From: an uncultured Gammaproteobacteria bacterium
GTDB taxonomy: Bacteria > Pseudomonadota > Gammaproteobacteria > Arenicellales > CALHMG01
Length of the DNA stretch: 43,994 nucleotides
NCBI GenBank assembly: GCA_938034705.1
Contig: CALHMG010000033.1
Location: 1-43,994, forward strand
Direction: 5' to 3'
The notes under the pieces were generated by a model. The model was not told the origin of the DNA, ran no database searches, and was given only the letters and a program-made list of their open reading frames with translations. Of this stretch, positions 41,653-43,994 are shown piece by piece. Made by a program: the position numbers and the translations under genes. Position 1 is the stretch's first letter. Each line of letters opens with the position of its first letter.

Positions 41653-42429
41653 TTACTTGTCGTCACGCAAAGCCGGCAGGCCGATACCGGTCGCATCAAA
41701 GCCGCCATCAATCGCGATGGTCTGCCCGTTGATGTAGCTCGACTCGTCAGAACACAGAAACCAGATCCCGTTGGCGATTTCATCTTCGGTGCCGTAGCGG
41801 TTCTGCGGTATCGCGTCGTGATAGGCGTCACGAATATCCTGCGTGTGTACTTTTTTGGCCATCTCGGTGTCAACGGGACCCGGTGCAATGGCGTTCACGC
41901 GAATCCCGACATCACCAAGTTCCGCGGCCTGTTGTTTGGTCAGGTGAATTATCGCGGCCTTGCTGGTGCCGTAGGCCACGCGCAGCAGACTTGCGCGAAC
42001 GCCAGAGATCGAGGCGATATTGACTATCGCGCCACCACCGGAATCGAGCATCGCCGGCGCGCAGAGCTGGGTACAGATAAAAGGGCCGTCCAGGTTTGTT
42101 GCCATGATCTCGCGCCATACGTCAAAACCGGTGTCCAGAACCTTGCCAAACGTGGCCTTGCCGGCGTTGTTCACCAGCGCGTCGATGCGTCCGAACGTAG
42201 CAACGATCTGATCTACAGCCCGGGAAACCTGCTCAGGGTCCGACACATCGCAGTCGATGGGCAGCACGTCCTGCGGTTGCCCGAGAGACGCGGCGGCCTC
42301 GGTCAGCGTTTGCGTCGCGATGTCCAGAAGGGCGGCGCGATAGCCCTCGCGCAGAAAACGCCTGGCGGTCGCAAGACCGATGCCGCGAGCACCTCCGGTG
42401 ATAACAACCACTTTTTTCGTTTCTGACAC
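41653..42429 (-). CDS. SDR-family oxidoreductase next to aldehyde dehydrogenase
   Basis: A 258-residue classical SDR with TGGARGIG (near residue 11), NNAG (near 91), catalytic IASISG (near 141) and YGTSK (near 156), and a C-terminal IAIDGGFDATG. The GTG at 42429 has GGAG nine bases upstream. It diverges from the aldehyde dehydrogenase gene at 42574 and converges with the MttB-like gene. An SDR and an aldehyde dehydrogenase would fit sequential oxidation of an alcohol to an acid, but co-regulation is inferred only from proximity. Confidence 0.88.
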   Translation of the reverse strand: MSETKKVVVITGGARGIGLATARRFLREGYRAALLDIATQTLTEAAASLGQPQDVLPIDCDVSDPEQVSRAVDQIVATFGRIDALVNNAGKATFGKVLDTGFDVWREIMATNLDGPFICTQLCAPAMLDSGGGAIVNIASISGVRASLLRVAYGTSKAAIIHLTKQQAAELGDVGIRVNAIAPGPVDTEMAKKVHTQDIRDAYHDAIPQNRYGTEDEIANGIWFLCSDESSYINGQTIAIDGGFDATGIGLPALRDDK

Positions 42430-42573
42430 GTTACTGGGCTCCGGAGTTTTGCACTGTCATCGCTGGGTTCGCCGGCACGTCGCGTGAGCTGGAACCGGGC
42501 CTCATTTTGGCATCCGCACGGGGTCTGTTGGGTATACTGAATTCGTCCCGAACCAGCACACGAAATCGAAACC
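42430..42573 (+). promoter_or_regulatory. Probable promoter region of the aldehyde dehydrogenase gene
   Basis: TATACT at 42533-42538 is a good -10 match. TTGGCA at 42507-42512 resembles a -35, but the spacing is 20 bp, longer than usual. The predicted start would leave about 30 nt of leader before the ATG at 42574. Confidence 0.4.
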
Positions 42574-43994
42574 ATGGCCGAAAATGCAATGAGCACCCGA
42601 ACGCTTCAAAACAGAATGTTGATTGACGGAGGCTGGCACAGCGCCAGTTCCGGCGATGAAATCACAGTCGAAAACCCCGGACGCAAGACTTCCATCACCA
42701 CGGTTCCACGCGGTGCCGCGGCAGACGTTGAGCGAGCGGTTGACGCAGCAGGCAAGGCATTTGTGCAGTGGTCGCGCGTGGCTCCCCGGGAGCGCGGTCG
42801 GGCACTGCAGAAAATTGCCGACGTGGTCGAGGCACGGGTTGAAGAACTTGCGCTGATTCTTGCCGAAGAGACCGGCAACGCGCTGCGCACCCAGGCTCGC
42901 CCTGAAGCCAATGGCGTCGCCGACATCATGCGCTACTACGGCGGGCTTGGCAGCGAGCTCAAGGGGGAGACGATTCCGATCGGTGAGCAGGTTCTTTCCT
43001 ACACCCGCCGTGAACCCATCGGCGTCGTTGGCGCCATCGTGCCCTGGAACGCACCGGCCCTCCTGTCCTGCCTGAAGATTGCGCCGGCAATTCTCTGCGG
43101 CAACACGCTGGTGCTAAAGGCCGCAGAAGACGCCCCCCTCGGTGTGCTCTGGCTGGCCGAAATCTGCAACGAGCATCTGCCTGCGGGTGTCCTGAACGTA
43201 GTGACGGGCTATGGCGAAGAGTGTGGCGCGGTGCTTGCGTCGCATCCCGAGGTGCGCAAGATGTCGTTCACCGGTTCCACGGTGGTTGGTAAATCCATCA
43301 TGAAGGCGGCGTCTGATCGTCTCGCCCCCGTGTCGCTGGAGCTTGGTGGCAAAAGCCCGTCAATTGTCTATCCCGACGCGAACGAGGACTGGGTGGTTGA
43401 CGGAATGATTGCCGCCATGCGTTTTACGCGCCAGAGTCAGTCGTGTACCGCGGGCTCACGAATGTTTCTGCATGCGGATATTTTCGACGACTTTCTGGGA
43501 AAACTTGCCGACAAAGCCAGCGCGCTGAAGCTGGGTGACCCGCTGGATGAAGAAACTGATATGGGCGCCATCATAAACGAGCGTCAGTTCAACAAGGTCT
43601 GTGGATACATCGATGACGGGGTCAAGCAGGCCGACGCGTCACTGGTTGTCGGTGGACCGCCACCGTCGTCGGGCCCTTTGAGTGAAGGCTATTTTGCGAA
43701 GCCGACAATCTTTGCCAACACCTCGAACGACTGGCGGCTCGCGCAGGAAGAAATTTTTGGGCCGGTACTTGTCGCAATAAGGTGGACCGATGAAGACGAG
43801 GCGATCCGCATGGCTAACGCGAGTCACTATGGTCTTGCCGGCTATGTGTGGACCCGCGACATCGGCCGTGCGCTTCGAACCGCTCACGCGCTTGAGGCCG
43901 GATGGGTTCAGATCAATCAGGGGCTGGGGCAGGTGCCGGGTCATTCCTATGGCGGTATCAAGCAGTCGGGCATCGGTCGCGAGTTCTCGCTCGA
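42574..43994 (+). CDS. NAD(P)-dependent aldehyde dehydrogenase (cut by window edge)
   Basis: The frame is open from the ATG at 42574 to the window end (473 codons plus two bases), so only the last few residues are missing. Family motifs are PWNAPALL (near residue 158), FTGSTVVGK (near 230), the catalytic Glu in LELGGKSPS (near 255), the catalytic Cys in QSCTAGSR (near 290), EEIFGPVL (near 395) and YGGIKQSGIGRE near the end. It oxidises an aldehyde to a carboxylate. The substrate is not evident, but the class is betaine-aldehyde/vanillin-type. It is divergent from an SDR gene, and a start at 42589 (second Met) is also possible. Confidence 0.93.
   Translation, partial: MAENAMSTRTLQNRMLIDGGWHSASSGDEITVENPGRKTSITTVPRGAAADVERAVDAAGKAFVQWSRVAPRERGRALQKIADVVEARVEELALILAEETGNALRTQARPEANGVADIMRYYGGLGSELKGETIPIGEQVLSYTRREPIGVVGAIVPWNAPALLSCLKIAPAILCGNTLVLKAAEDAPLGVLWLAEICNEHLPAGVLNVVTGYGEECGAVLASHPEVRKMSFTGSTVVGKSIMKAASDRLAPVSLELGGKSPSIVYPDANEDWVVDGMIAAMRFTRQSQSCTAGSRMFLHADIFDDFLGKLADKASALKLGDPLDEETDMGAIINERQFNKVCGYIDDGVKQADASLVVGGPPPSSGPLSEGYFAKPTIFANTSNDWRLAQEEIFGPVLVAIRWTDEDEAIRMANASHYGLAGYVWTRDIGRALRTAHALEAGWVQINQGLGQVPGHSYGGIKQSGIGREFSL

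Overview
The window looks like chromosomal DNA of a Gram-negative heterotroph, most likely a marine or environmental gammaproteobacterium. The reasons are two house-keeping markers typical of that class (a DarP/YjgA protein and a YqcC-family protein), moderately GC-rich coding sequence, frequent GTG and TTG starts, an RND pump, and many genes for catabolism of small hydroxy acids, methylated amines and hydroxyproline-like compounds. The genus cannot be read from the sequence. I see no rRNA, tRNA, insertion sequence, prophage, integrase or CRISPR array, and almost no recognisable transcription factor.

Layout. 1-4134: two tandem, paralogous secreted CAP/SCP-like proteins with a calcium-binding-type B domain and a repeated C-terminal beta module. 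4180-8249 (minus): a four-carbon sugar-acid operon (otnI, otnK, otnC and a membrane transporter). 8440-14981 (plus, divergent from it): a compact seven-gene catabolic operon (2-hydroxyacid dehydrogenase, HpcH/HpaI aldolase, AtuA/DUF1446 protein, small AtuA-like partner, RraA-family protein, HpsN/HisD-like dehydrogenase, SDR). 15096-19531: RND efflux adaptor and permease, closed by a bidirectional terminator. 19605-21506 (minus): two paralogous exported proteins of a family I do not recognise, one with a long Ser/Gly-rich tail. 21819-23668 (minus): nuoE-nuoF standing alone, without the other complex I genes. 24367-26787: an FAD/GcvT fusion of the dimethylglycine/sarcosine dehydrogenase type, then a DMT transporter and an RDD membrane protein with a pilin-like C-terminus. 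29219-33270: an amino-acid-type ABC transporter split around a Rieske oxygenase. 33543-36595: a tiny RHH-like protein, an ABC-2 exporter pair and a proline-racemase-family enzyme. 36623-43994: four isolated SDR/MttB-type catabolic genes, YqcC, DarP, an unknown secreted protein and an aldehyde dehydrogenase cut by the window edge.

How the genes may work together. OtnI, OtnK and OtnC form the known route from 2-oxo-tetronate to dihydroxyacetone phosphate, but the usual first dehydrogenase (LtnD or DenD) is absent. The D-2-hydroxyacid dehydrogenase that opens the divergent operon could fill that step. The rest of that operon (aldolase, AtuA pair, RraA, HpsN-like 4-electron dehydrogenase, SDR) has the logic of a complete degradation route for a polyhydroxylated acid or a related compound whose identity is not evident. 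This is the best candidate for an undescribed system here. A second theme is breakdown of N-methylated or cyclic amines: DMGDH-like, MttB-like and proline-racemase-like enzymes, together with the Rieske oxygenase and its ABC importer.
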